A stretch of DNA of 10,103 bases from an uncultured Collinsella sp. GTDB taxonomy: Bacteria > Actinomycetota > Coriobacteriia > Coriobacteriales > Coriobacteriaceae. The notes under the pieces are model-generated. The model worked only from the letters and a program-made list of their open reading frames with translations, did no database searches and was not told where the DNA came from. The stretch is from contig URGY01000058.1 of NCBI GenBank assembly GCA_900547505.1, forward strand, positions 1 to 10,103, written 5' to 3'. How positions within the stretch are numbered: the first letter of the stretch is position 1; each line of letters begins with the position of its first letter. Shown one piece after another: positions 1-5,597 of this stretch. The translations under genes were made by a program, and so were the position numbers.

Positions 1-49
1 ATCTACACAAGGCTATTCGTCGGCAGCGTCAGATGTGTATAAGAGACAG
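1..49 (+). other. Illumina Nextera P5/i5/Read-1 adapter (contamination)
   Basis: Not genomic. Positions 1-8 are the last bases of the P5 oligo, 9-16 (AAGGCTAT) occupy the i5 index slot, and 17-49 are the Nextera Read-1 primer ending in the 19-bp Tn5 mosaic end AGATGTGTATAAGAGACAG (31-49). From memory the index equals Nextera XT v2 S520. True genome begins at base 50. The minus-strand frame crossing this junction gains the false peptide tail LSLIHI. Confidence 0.98.
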
Positions 50-310
50 GTAGACGGGTGAGCCAAAGACAAAACCGTCGGCTTGTTCGGCGGCAGCGAT
101 GAGCTCGTTGACTACGTCGTCGTCAAAGGTGCAGCGACCGCCAAGCTTGCCGCACTGACCGCAGCCGATGCAGTCGCGAATGGGCTTGGCGCCCAGCTGA
201 AACACCTCGGTATCGATGCCCTCGGCTTTAAGCTGTTCTGCAATCTCGGCGAGTGCGCGGGCAGTGTTGCCGTTTGCCTTGGGGCTGCCATTGACTAAAA
301 GAACCTTCAT
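50..310 (-). CDS. Flavodoxin-family NAD(P)H oxidoreductase, iron-sulfur flavoprotein-like (3' end missing)
   Basis: The first 87 residues of an FMN-binding reductase of the NADPH-dependent FMN reductase/flavodoxin fold. The FMN phosphate loop NGSPKANGNT spans about residues 7-16, and the second flavin-contacting strand FVFGSPVY is at 80-87. Between them sits a compact cysteine cluster C47-x2-C50-x2-C53-x6-C60, close to the 4Fe-4S ligand motif of archaeal/clostridial iron-sulfur flavoproteins. It therefore probably moves electrons between NAD(P)H or ferredoxin and an unknown acceptor in the cytoplasm. The start is ATG at 310, with GAGGGAG six bases upstream; the GTG at 313 is too near that site. 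The family is usually 180-210 residues, so more than half is missing. The truncation is purely an assembly end: the frame continues into Nextera adapter. The physiological substrate cannot be told. Confidence 0.85.
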
Positions 311-347
311 CACAAACTCCCTCTGCTGTCGGTGACTTCTGCGGAGG

Positions 348-376
348 ATTATCGCACGAGAGGGTAGATGGCTCAG
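348..376 (-). promoter_or_regulatory. Probable promoter of the flavodoxin-family gene
   Basis: On the minus strand, -10 GATAAT (353..348, five of six to consensus) lies 17 bases from a weak -35 CTGAGC (376..371). The predicted transcript would start near 341, leaving a leader of about 30 bases before the ATG at 310. Called by eye. Confidence 0.35.
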
Positions 377-412
377 GCGTGATGTGAAGCGGCTTGTGTT
401 TCACAATACGCC
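376..412 (-). terminator. Imperfect hairpin after the GGDEF gene
   Basis: Two 13-base arms (376-388 and 400-412) pair with two mismatches around an 11-base loop, just past the stop of the GGDEF gene and before the flavodoxin-family gene. There is no following T-run, so it is a weak or rho-assisted terminator at best. Its right edge touches the putative -35 of the next gene. Confidence 0.3.
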
Positions 413-420
413 CCGCAGCG

Positions 421-1950
421 CTAGTCCAGCTTGGTGCCCGGTACTTGCGGCGCCTCTTTAAGACGCGCTTTGAGCTCGTTCAGAATGGAAACGGGCTGTC
501 GGTCGACGCCGTCCAGATGGAGCGTGGCCACGCGAATGGGCGGCTGATATTCGAGCGAGCCGATGAGCACGGGAGAGCCCAGGAATCGTTCGATTTCGCT
601 TGCGAGCTCATCGATTGCCTCGGGGCCGAGCTCATCGAAGAGTGCCACGAACATTGGTCCCGTCGAGCGGAACAGGCGGCCCTTGCCGCGCGAACAATCC
701 ATGATGCAGGCGGCGCTTTCGGTGAGCACGCGGTCGCCTGCATCGAATCCAAAGCGGGCATTGACCTCGGCGATATCGTCGACCTTAATGGCGATAAAGC
801 CTGCCTTGCGCGCCACGCGGCGCATCTCTGCAATAGCGTTGACCAGGGCGTGAATATCGCCCAGGCCCGTTACCGAGTCGGTCGTATCCGCTAGGCTTCG
901 GTTGACGATAATGCCCACGTACATGTTAGGCTCGGTATCGGTGCCGTCCAAGCGGTAGCCCGTACAGTCGCAAAGCGCGTACGCTCCGGTGGCGTCCATC
1001 ACGCGGTACTGCATGTAGTGGAAGTGCCACGTGCCGTTGACCACCATATCGAGCTCGGCGCGCACATTGTCGCGGTCCTCGGGGTGGACGCGGGCAAGCC
1101 ACATATCGACCGAGTTAAATGGGTGCTGGGAAGGCAGGTCAAAATCGCGCACGGCGTTGACCGACCATTGCGATTCGCCCGTATCGAGATTGAGGATAAA
1201 CGGGTAGCGCGTCTCGGAGCTCATAGAGATTGCTTGGAACACCCGGTCGTTGCACGGAAACTGCTCGGCGATTGGCTGTTGCGGCGCGTCACTGTCTTTC
1301 GGTTGCTGCACACGATGCATAAGCTTATAGCGATACATCTTGCGATCGGCATCCATCGTCATCTGGCGGCGCGTGTCGCCTGCAAGCGGGTCGACGCGCG
1401 AGCAGCCAAAACTAAAACTAGAGATCATGGGCGCTTTATCGTCTGATGTCGCCTCGATAAGGTCGGCGCGTACCCGCTCAAGGCGCTGCTCGAGCTCGGC
1501 TTCGCCTGTCGTGGGGGACACGAGTACAAATTCGTCTCCACCGATGCGGAACAGCATCTCATCGTGCTCCATTGTTTCAGTGAGCGCGCGGCAGATGCTC
1601 AGAATATAGCGATTGCCCTCGGCGTGGCCAAACTTATCGTTGCAGTGCTTAAGGTGGTCGATGTCAATATAGGCGCAGGTGAAGGGGTCGCCTGTGCGCC
1701 AGAGTTGCTCGACGTGACGGTCGAGTCCGCCACGGTTGCCCAAGTTGGTGAGCGGATCGATATAGACGTTGCGCTCAAGCAGCTGCCGCTCTTGTTGCAG
1801 GATAGCGTGCGTCTTCTGCAGCTGCTCACCAATGGCGTGCAGCTCTGTGGGCAGCGCGGCAACATCGAGCTCGGCGGTCGAGACGCCATTCGCAAGTCGC
1901 TGAAGATAGGTAATAACCGATTGCTCGCCCAGGCGATAGGACTCGTTCAT
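421..1950 (-). CDS. GGDEF-PAS-degenerate GGDEF signalling protein (putative diguanylate cyclase)
   Basis: A 509-residue cytoplasmic protein with no membrane segment or signal peptide. The order is: a helical N-terminus (1-60); a complete GGDEF domain (about 63-210) starting at DPLTNLGNR, with metal ligands in DIDHLKHCND (96-105) and an intact GGDEF motif at 137-141; a PAS fold-3 type sensor (about 245-350, with VHPED at 288-292); and a second GGDEF-like domain (about 357-460) that keeps SVTGLGD but has TGPMF where GGDEF should be. Only the first domain should make cyclic di-GMP from two GTP. The product-inhibition RxxD site is absent (E128 and E131 occupy the two key places), so simple feedback inhibition is not expected. 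ATG at 1950 follows AAGGAGG by nine bases. Many relatives end in an EAL domain; this one stops after the degenerate GGDEF. The bound PAS signal is unknown. Confidence 0.9.
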   Translation of the reverse strand: MNESYRLGEQSVITYLQRLANGVSTAELDVAALPTELHAIGEQLQKTHAILQQERQLLERNVYIDPLTNLGNRGGLDRHVEQLWRTGDPFTCAYIDIDHLKHCNDKFGHAEGNRYILSICRALTETMEHDEMLFRIGGDEFVLVSPTTGEAELEQRLERVRADLIEATSDDKAPMISSFSFGCSRVDPLAGDTRRQMTMDADRKMYRYKLMHRVQQPKDSDAPQQPIAEQFPCNDRVFQAISMSSETRYPFILNLDTGESQWSVNAVRDFDLPSQHPFNSVDMWLARVHPEDRDNVRAELDMVVNGTWHFHYMQYRVMDATGAYALCDCTGYRLDGTDTEPNMYVGIIVNRSLADTTDSVTGLGDIHALVNAIAEMRRVARKAGFIAIKVDDIAEVNARFGFDAGDRVLTESAACIMDCSRGKGRLFRSTGPMFVALFDELGPEAIDELASEIERFLGSPVLIGSLEYQPPIRVATLHLDGVDRQPVSILNELKARLKEAPQVPGTKLD

Positions 1951-2032
1951 GATGCATAACCTCCTTGGGCGAGACAGTGGTCTGTATCATATCCCCAATT
2001 CAACTCGATTTGGGAATACAAGTTAGCCAATG

Positions 2033-2048
2033 GGGACAAGCATGTCCC
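2033..2048. repeat. Short GGGACA/TGTCCC hairpin
   Basis: A perfect 6-bp stem with a 4-base AGCA loop lies between the GGDEF gene and the EAL remnant. The bases just after it (GTCCCTTA) recur in the 35-bp inverted repeat at 5459..5560, hinting at a shared intergenic element. No T-run follows, so it is not an obvious terminator. Confidence 0.4.
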
Positions 2049-2077
2049 TTAACGGTAGCGTTCTGCGCGCGAGCGTA

Positions 2078-2345
2078 TCAATTGTTATTGCCACCATCGA
2101 GCAATACCTCAAAATCTTTCGCCGGCATGGGGCGGTAGTAGAGGAAGCCCTGGGCGTAGCGGGCGCCCATTTGTCGTAGCATGTTCGCCTGCTCATTTGT
2201 CTCGACGCCTTCGACCACGACGGGCGGATGGAGCGAATACGCCATCTCGAGCATCGATGAAATGATTTGCGTGCTGCGGCCATGATTGCCGTCGACGGGC
2301 ACAATCTGCCAAATGTACTTGTCGAGCGTCACCACAATGCGATAT
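2078..2345 (-). pseudogene. C-terminal remnant of an EAL (c-di-GMP phosphodiesterase) domain
   Basis: The minus-strand frame ending at TGA 2078-2080 encodes the last 85-90 residues of an EAL domain: the LDKYI strand (from about 2330), then IISSMLEMAYSL, VVVEGVETNEQANMLRQMG, and the family's closing QGFLYYRPMPAKDFEVLL. The first two-thirds, including the EAL signature with its metal and base ligands, is missing, so it cannot be active. No good start codon or ribosome site leads into it; homology fades at about 2335-2355, where the patatin promoter begins. It lies directly upstream of and codirectional with the GGDEF gene. It is thus best read as the tail of a former tandem GGDEF/EAL paralogue whose 5' part was deleted or replaced. 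The remaining reading frame has no internal stop, so the loss may be recent. The exact left edge of homology is uncertain. Confidence 0.75.
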
Positions 2346-2361
2346 TCGATGAAAAATGCAA

Positions 2362-2390
2362 CTGAGACGATATATGTTGACGGGTATACT
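2362..2390 (+). promoter_or_regulatory. Probable promoter of the patatin-like gene
   Basis: -35 CTGAGA (2362-2367, four of six) and -10 TATACT (2385-2390, five of six) are separated by exactly 17 bases. Transcription would begin near 2397, about 30 bases before the ATG at 2427. It sits at the broken edge of the EAL remnant. Confidence 0.5.
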
Positions 2391-2426
2391 CGTCTCGGTT
2401 TAAAACGCAGAAACGGAGATGGTCGC

Positions 2427-3296
2427 ATGGCGCAGCCAGATACGATGCACACGGTGGGGCTTGCGCTCGAGGGAGGCGGCTACCGCGGTATGTATACGGC
2501 GGGCGTGCTCGACGTATGGATGGAGTGCGGCTTAACTTGCGACCATATGGTGGGTGTCTCGGCGGGCGCGGCGTTTGGATACAACTTTAAATCGCGCCAG
2601 ATCGGCCGTGCCATTCGCTACAACAAGGCCTATTGTGCCGACAAGCGCTATGCAAGCGTGACCAGCTGGCTGCGAACTGGCGATATGTTCAATGCCGATT
2701 TTGCCTATCACGAGGTGCCCATCGAGCGCGATCCCATCGACCTGGAGACATATCGCGCCTGCCCCATGCGGTTTACGTGCGTGTGTACTGATATCGAGAC
2801 GGGCAAGGCCGTCTACCATGACCTGCCTTATGGCGATGAGCGCGATATCGAGTGGATCCGGGCGTCGTCGGCTATTCCTGTGGCGACGCGTCCCGTTGCT
2901 ATTGACGGACATAAGTATCTTGATGGTGGCGTGGCCGATTCCATTCCCAGCGCTTGGTTGTTTTCACAGGGGTATGACCGCAATATCGTGGTACTCACGC
3001 AGCCGGCGGGCTTTGTGAAGCAGCCCAACAGCGTGATGCCCATGCTGCGTCGCGTGTTCCGTCACTACCCGGAGTTTGTCGCAGCGCTTGAGCATCGGCA
3101 TGAGGTTTACAATGCCACGCTCGATGACCTGGCGCGTCGCGAGGCTGCCGGCGAAATCTTTGTGGTGCGGCCGAGCGAATCGGTGAAGGTGCCGTCGCTG
3201 TGCCGCGAACCGGATGAGCTTGAGCGCATCTATCAGATCGGTCGTCGCGATGCGGAGGCGACTTTGCCGGCGTTGGAAGCGTATCTGGCGGGGTAA
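2427..3296 (+). CDS. Patatin-like phospholipase (YjjU-like)
   Basis: A 289-residue serine acyl hydrolase of the patatin family, probably cleaving acyl esters of phospholipids or related lipids at the inner face of the membrane. The oxyanion-hole motif GGGYRG is at 16-21, the nucleophile elbow G-V-S-A-G at 43-47 (Ser45), and the second dyad residue Asp166 lies in DGG. All catalytic parts are intact. There is no signal peptide or membrane helix, so it is cytosolic or peripheral. Start ATG 2427 has GGAG eight bases upstream and lies just downstream of a good -10; the open frame extends back to 2286, but that stretch overlaps the promoter and the EAL remnant and is not expected to be translated. 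Length and the C-terminal part after residue 200 resemble E. coli YjjU-type bacterial patatins. It stands alone, between a pseudogene and a convergent operon. The true substrate is unknown. Confidence 0.9.
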   Translation: MAQPDTMHTVGLALEGGGYRGMYTAGVLDVWMECGLTCDHMVGVSAGAAFGYNFKSRQIGRAIRYNKAYCADKRYASVTSWLRTGDMFNADFAYHEVPIERDPIDLETYRACPMRFTCVCTDIETGKAVYHDLPYGDERDIEWIRASSAIPVATRPVAIDGHKYLDGGVADSIPSAWLFSQGYDRNIVVLTQPAGFVKQPNSVMPMLRRVFRHYPEFVAALEHRHEVYNATLDDLARREAAGEIFVVRPSESVKVPSLCREPDELERIYQIGRRDAEATLPALEAYLAG

Positions 3297-3307
3297 GGGT
3301 CGCATAT

Positions 3308-3353
3308 GGAAAGCGCATCCCAGAATGGAGGTCCAAACTGGGATGCGCTTTCC
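3308..3353. terminator. 16-bp perfect inverted repeat between convergent genes
   Basis: Arms 3308-3323 and 3338-3353 are perfectly complementary with a 14-base loop. An A-run on the left and TTT on the right lie within the stem, as in bidirectional terminators, but the U-tract is short. It sits between the stop of the patatin gene (3296) and the stop of thiE (3398), so it could end both transcripts. Confidence 0.65.
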
Positions 3354-3397
3354 GCTATTGAAGATATGAGGCTGCGGATCGGCTGCTCGGCCTAGAC

Positions 3398-4093
3398 TTA
3401 TGCCTGCTGCCAGGTGTCGACAAGCTCCTTGGCGGCGGCGTAGGGGTCGTCGGCACTGCAGACGGCGCTCACCACAAAGAAGCCATCGACGCCGGTGGCC
3501 TTGAGCTGCGGCAGGTCGGCCGTCTTGACGCCGCCGCCCACCACGATGGGCACGGGGCTTGCCGCGTGGAGGGCGGCCAGGTCCTCAAAGCTCTTGGTGA
3601 TGATGGAGCCATCGGCTGCGCGTCCGCAATCGCGCTTGGTCTCAGTCTCGTGGAGCGGGCCGATGCCCAGGTAGTCGACTAGGCTCATGTCGGCGGTCTT
3701 GACGTACTCGAGCATCTCCTCGCAGCGGGCCGAAAGGCCCACGATGGCATCGGGGCCCAGAAGCTTGCGGCAGACCTCGACGGGAATATCACTCTGACCC
3801 ACGTGCACGCCATCGACAGCAATACCCTGCTCGCGCGCGGCGAGTACGCAGTCCAGGCGGTCGTCGATCAGCAAGGCGACCTGACCGGTCTTGCCGGCCT
3901 GTGCGATTGCCTGCGCGGCGTCGCCAGTCAGCGCGATGATCTCGCGGGCGCTTGCCACCTTGGAGCGCACCTGAATGCAGGTAAAGCCTGCGTCGAGCGC
4001 CTGGGCCACCACATCGCCCACGGGGCGCCCGAGCGTGTTTTCGGGGCCGAGTACCAGATAGGCCGAGATATCAAGGTTGTCGCGGATGCTCAT
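3398..4093 (-). CDS. thiE: Thiamine-phosphate synthase
   Basis: A 231-residue TIM-barrel enzyme that joins HMP pyrophosphate and hydroxyethylthiazole phosphate to give thiamine monophosphate, releasing pyrophosphate. Family landmarks in order: QVRSK (41-45) of the pyrophosphate pocket; IDDRLD (76-81); DGVHVGQSD (94-102); GLSAR (119-123); the GPLHETETKRD loop (145-155) that matches the usual GPxxxTxTK signature; and the phosphate-binding VVGGG (184-188) and VVSA (207-210). Length is normal to slightly long for the family. Start ATG 4093 overlaps the TGA of the upstream gene as ATGA and has AGGAGG seven bases before it, so translation is probably coupled. It is the last gene of the TPP-riboswitch operon; its thiazole-phosphate substrate would come from ThiM. 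No gene for HMP phosphorylation (thiD) is in the window. Confidence 0.95.
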   Translation of the reverse strand: MSIRDNLDISAYLVLGPENTLGRPVGDVVAQALDAGFTCIQVRSKVASAREIIALTGDAAQAIAQAGKTGQVALLIDDRLDCVLAAREQGIAVDGVHVGQSDIPVEVCRKLLGPDAIVGLSARCEEMLEYVKTADMSLVDYLGIGPLHETETKRDCGRAADGSIITKSFEDLAALHAASPVPIVVGGGVKTADLPQLKATGVDGFFVVSAVCSADDPYAAAKELVDTWQQA

Positions 4094-4431
4094 CGTGCTT
4101 CCTCCTGCTTTTTGATCTGCGCTTCCATGCGCTCGAGTTTGCCGGTCATGGTGTCGGTAAATCCGGGTCGAATATCGGCTTTGAGTACGACTTCGGTTCG
4201 GATGCCCTTACTCGCCAACACAAAGGTCGCATCGCGTACGACCTGCATAACCTTGTCCCAGTCGCCCTCGATCTCGGTGAACATCGAGGTGGTGCGGTTG
4301 GGAAGGCCGCTCTCGCGAATGACGCGCACGACTTCGGCGACCTCGGCGGAGAGCTCGTCGCCCGTACCGCACGGGGCAATGGCCACGGCGACCAACGTGT
4401 TCATGCCGGCGCTGGTTGCGGACTCGGACAT
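4090..4431 (-). CDS. MTH1187/YkoF-type thiamine-binding protein
   Basis: A 113-residue small ferredoxin-like-fold protein of the thiamine-binding (former DUF77) family. The core shows VAVAIAPCGTG at 14-24 (family A-x-x-P-x-G-T-G strand), ESGLPNRTTSMFTEIEGDWD at 40-59 (the TxIEGxWD ligand-pocket signature), and a closing strand near residues 78-88. Members bind thiamine or its HMP half in the cytoplasm; some partner with transporters, others may act as carriers or sensors. Placement between thiM and thiE under the same TPP riboswitch supports a thiamine role here. ATG 4431 starts only four bases after the thiM stop, with AGGAGG nine bases upstream inside thiM; a second ATG at 4404 lacks such a site. 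Its TGA overlaps the thiE start by four bases. The family is recognised with confidence; the precise job (carrier, sensor or partner) is not established. Confidence 0.85.
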   Translation of the reverse strand: MSESATSAGMNTLVAVAIAPCGTGDELSAEVAEVVRVIRESGLPNRTTSMFTEIEGDWDKVMQVVRDATFVLASKGIRTEVVLKADIRPGFTDTMTGKLERMEAQIKKQEEAR

Positions 4432-4435
4432 GGGC

Positions 4436-5275
4436 TTATGCCTCCTCGAGCTCGAGCTGGTTGTCGGCGATGTCCTGGGCGGTCGCGCGGTAGAGCTCAT
4501 CGATAAAGGCGACCTTAAAGCTTGCCGGGGCATCGGCGACAGCGGCGGCACGCGTGCCGGCAACGTTGTAGACCGCGGTGCCGCAGATGGCTGCCGTAAG
4601 CGGGTCGCCGGCGCAGGCATACACGGCCAGCACGCCGCCCTGCGAGCAGCCGCAGCCGGTGATCTTGGACATGAGCGGGCTGCCGCCATGGGACTTGGCC
4701 ACGGTCGTGCCGTCGGTGATCAGGTCAACCTCGCCCGAGACAACTACGGCGCCACCAGTGTAGCGAGCGAGCGCCACAGCGGCATCGCGGGCGGCATCAA
4801 CGGTGTCGGTGGTGTCGACGCCGCGGGCGCGGCTGAGGTCGGCTGCCTCACCCTCAAGGTTCCATAGGGCGGCAAGCGCGATGATCTCGGAGGCGTTGCC
4901 GCGCACGATGGCGGGCTTGTACTGCTTGAGCTCGTTTACCAGCTGGGTGCGCAGGCTACCGATGCCCAGGCCCACCGGGTCGAGCACCCAGGGCTTGCCG
5001 GCGTCATGCGCCGCCTTGGCTGCGCGGGGAATCGTCTGCTCGTAGATGGGGAAGAGCGTTCCCATATTGAGATAGATGGCGCCGCCGCCGGCAACGAGCG
5101 CCTCGCCCTCGTCGGGCAGGTAGACCATGGCGGCCGATCCGCCCACGGCGAGCTGTGCGTTGGCGACAAAATCAATCGTCACCGTATTGGTGATGGAGCC
5201 GGCCATCGGATTCGTGGCGCGAATCTCCTCCGCGGCCTTGACTACGTTTTGCTTGAGCTGTTCCGAATTGATCAC
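4436..5275 (-). CDS. thiM: Hydroxyethylthiazole kinase
   Basis: A 279-residue ribokinase-like enzyme that phosphorylates salvaged 4-methyl-5-(2-hydroxyethyl)thiazole with ATP, supplying ThiE. Motifs in order: SITNTVTIDFVAN (27-39, substrate pocket); LNMGTL (69-74); VLDPVGLGIGSLRT (97-110); IVRGNASEI (123-131); HGGSPLMSKITGCGCSQG (196-213). The catalytic Cys sits in TGCGC where most relatives have TGTGC, a mild variant. The start is GTG 5275, with AGGAGG eight bases upstream; an ATG at 5282 is out of frame, and the open frame reaching back to 5389 runs through the riboswitch and is not coding. It is the first gene of a three-gene salvage operon (thiM, thiamine-binding protein, thiE) controlled by the TPP riboswitch and terminator directly upstream. 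Confidence 0.95.
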   Translation of the reverse strand: MINSEQLKQNVVKAAEEIRATNPMAGSITNTVTIDFVANAQLAVGGSAAMVYLPDEGEALVAGGGAIYLNMGTLFPIYEQTIPRAAKAAHDAGKPWVLDPVGLGIGSLRTQLVNELKQYKPAIVRGNASEIIALAALWNLEGEAADLSRARGVDTTDTVDAARDAAVALARYTGGAVVVSGEVDLITDGTTVAKSHGGSPLMSKITGCGCSQGGVLAVYACAGDPLTAAICGTAVYNVAGTRAAAVADAPASFKVAFIDELYRATAQDIADNQLELEEA

Positions 5276-5297
5276 TGCACATGCCTCCTTGGCATAG

Positions 5298-5328
5298 AAA
5301 AGGGGCGCTGTGCATAGACAGCGCCCCT
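5298..5328 (-). terminator. Rho-independent terminator of the thiM riboswitch
   Basis: On the minus strand a perfect 11-bp GC-rich stem (AGGGGCGCTGT, 5328..5318; partner 5311..5301) with a 6-base loop is followed by TTTT. It lies between the TPP aptamer and the thiM ribosome site, as expected for ligand-induced transcription termination. I could not identify the competing antiterminator pairing with confidence. Confidence 0.88.
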
Positions 5329-5339
5329 GTAAAGGCGGC

Positions 5340-5431
5340 ATGCTCCCTACGCCAGCATTAACTGACAGGTTCAAAGGATTGGGCCCCATGCCCTCTCAGC
5401 CTTGTGGTTTGCACCGCCGGCACTCCCGCAT
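5340..5431 (-). promoter_or_regulatory. TPP riboswitch (THI element) aptamer
   Basis: Minus-strand RNA with every landmark of the TPP aptamer: P1 arms ATGC (5431..5428) and GCAT (5343..5340); GGGAGTGC at the 5' side; CTGAGA (5399..5394), which contacts the pyrimidine ring; ACCTG; then TTAATGCTGGCGTAGGGA, ending at 5344, with the conserved GCGTAGGGA. Bound thiamine pyrophosphate should stabilise P1 and switch the downstream thiM operon off through the terminator at 5328..5298. It lies 65 bases upstream of the thiM start. Confidence 0.96.
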
Positions 5432-5445
5432 CGAATCTGTTGCTC

Positions 5446-5454
5446 CCTATACTA
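5446..5454 (-). promoter_or_regulatory. Probable -10 of the thiM operon
   Basis: TAGTATAGG on the minus strand just upstream of the aptamer offers TAGTAT or TATAGG as a -10 (four of six either way). No good -35 is seen 16-18 bases upstream; that position falls in the left arm of the 35-bp inverted repeat (CTGTCC). The aptamer must be transcribed from about here, which is the main support. Confidence 0.35.
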
Positions 5455-5458
5455 GCGC

Positions 5459-5560
5459 ACCTGCCAAAAAGGGACAGGTTTATTTTGGCAGGTGGCAACT
5501 GGGGCGCGGTATTTTCCCAGATAAAACCTGCCAAAATAAACCCGTCCCTTATTGGTAGGT
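5459..5560. repeat. Imperfect 35-bp inverted repeat with 32-base spacer
   Basis: Arm 5459-5493 and arm 5526-5560 are reverse complements at 32 of 35 positions (mismatches at arm positions 5, 10 and 18). The left arm is itself a hairpin (ACCTGCCAAAA with TTTTGGCAGGT), and the right arm is a weaker one with wobble pairs. The spacer holds a further CTGGG/CCCAG pair. The structure fills the space between the divergent thiM and HAD-phosphatase transcripts, and both likely -10 boxes begin 3-4 bases outside it. It has no coding content. It could be a REP/MITE-like element or a dyad operator; copy number elsewhere in the genome would decide. Confidence 0.85.
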
Positions 5561-5563
5561 CGT

Positions 5564-5569
5564 TACAAT
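5564..5569 (+). promoter_or_regulatory. Probable -10 of the HAD phosphatase-LysR transcript
   Basis: TACAAT (five of six to consensus) lies 29 bases before the ATG at 5598. No convincing -35; the 16-18 base position falls in the right arm of the inverted repeat (CCGTCC). The ten bases TACAATGGTT recur at 8750. Confidence 0.4.
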
Positions 5570-5597
5570 GGTTACGGTGAAAATGACGGGGGACCTT

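Noticed and set aside
2286..2426. 47-residue N-terminal extension of the patatin-like protein.
   Set aside because: It overlaps the EAL remnant on the other strand and the predicted promoter; ATG 2427 has a good ribosome site and the family's usual N-terminus.
3803..4867. A 354-codon plus-strand frame across thiE, the thiamine-binding gene and thiM.
   Set aside because: It crosses three well-supported minus-strand genes and has no family motif or start signal.
5276..5389. 38-residue N-terminal extension of ThiM.
   Set aside because: It lies across the TPP aptamer and terminator; the GTG at 5275 has an ideal ribosome site and matches the family length.
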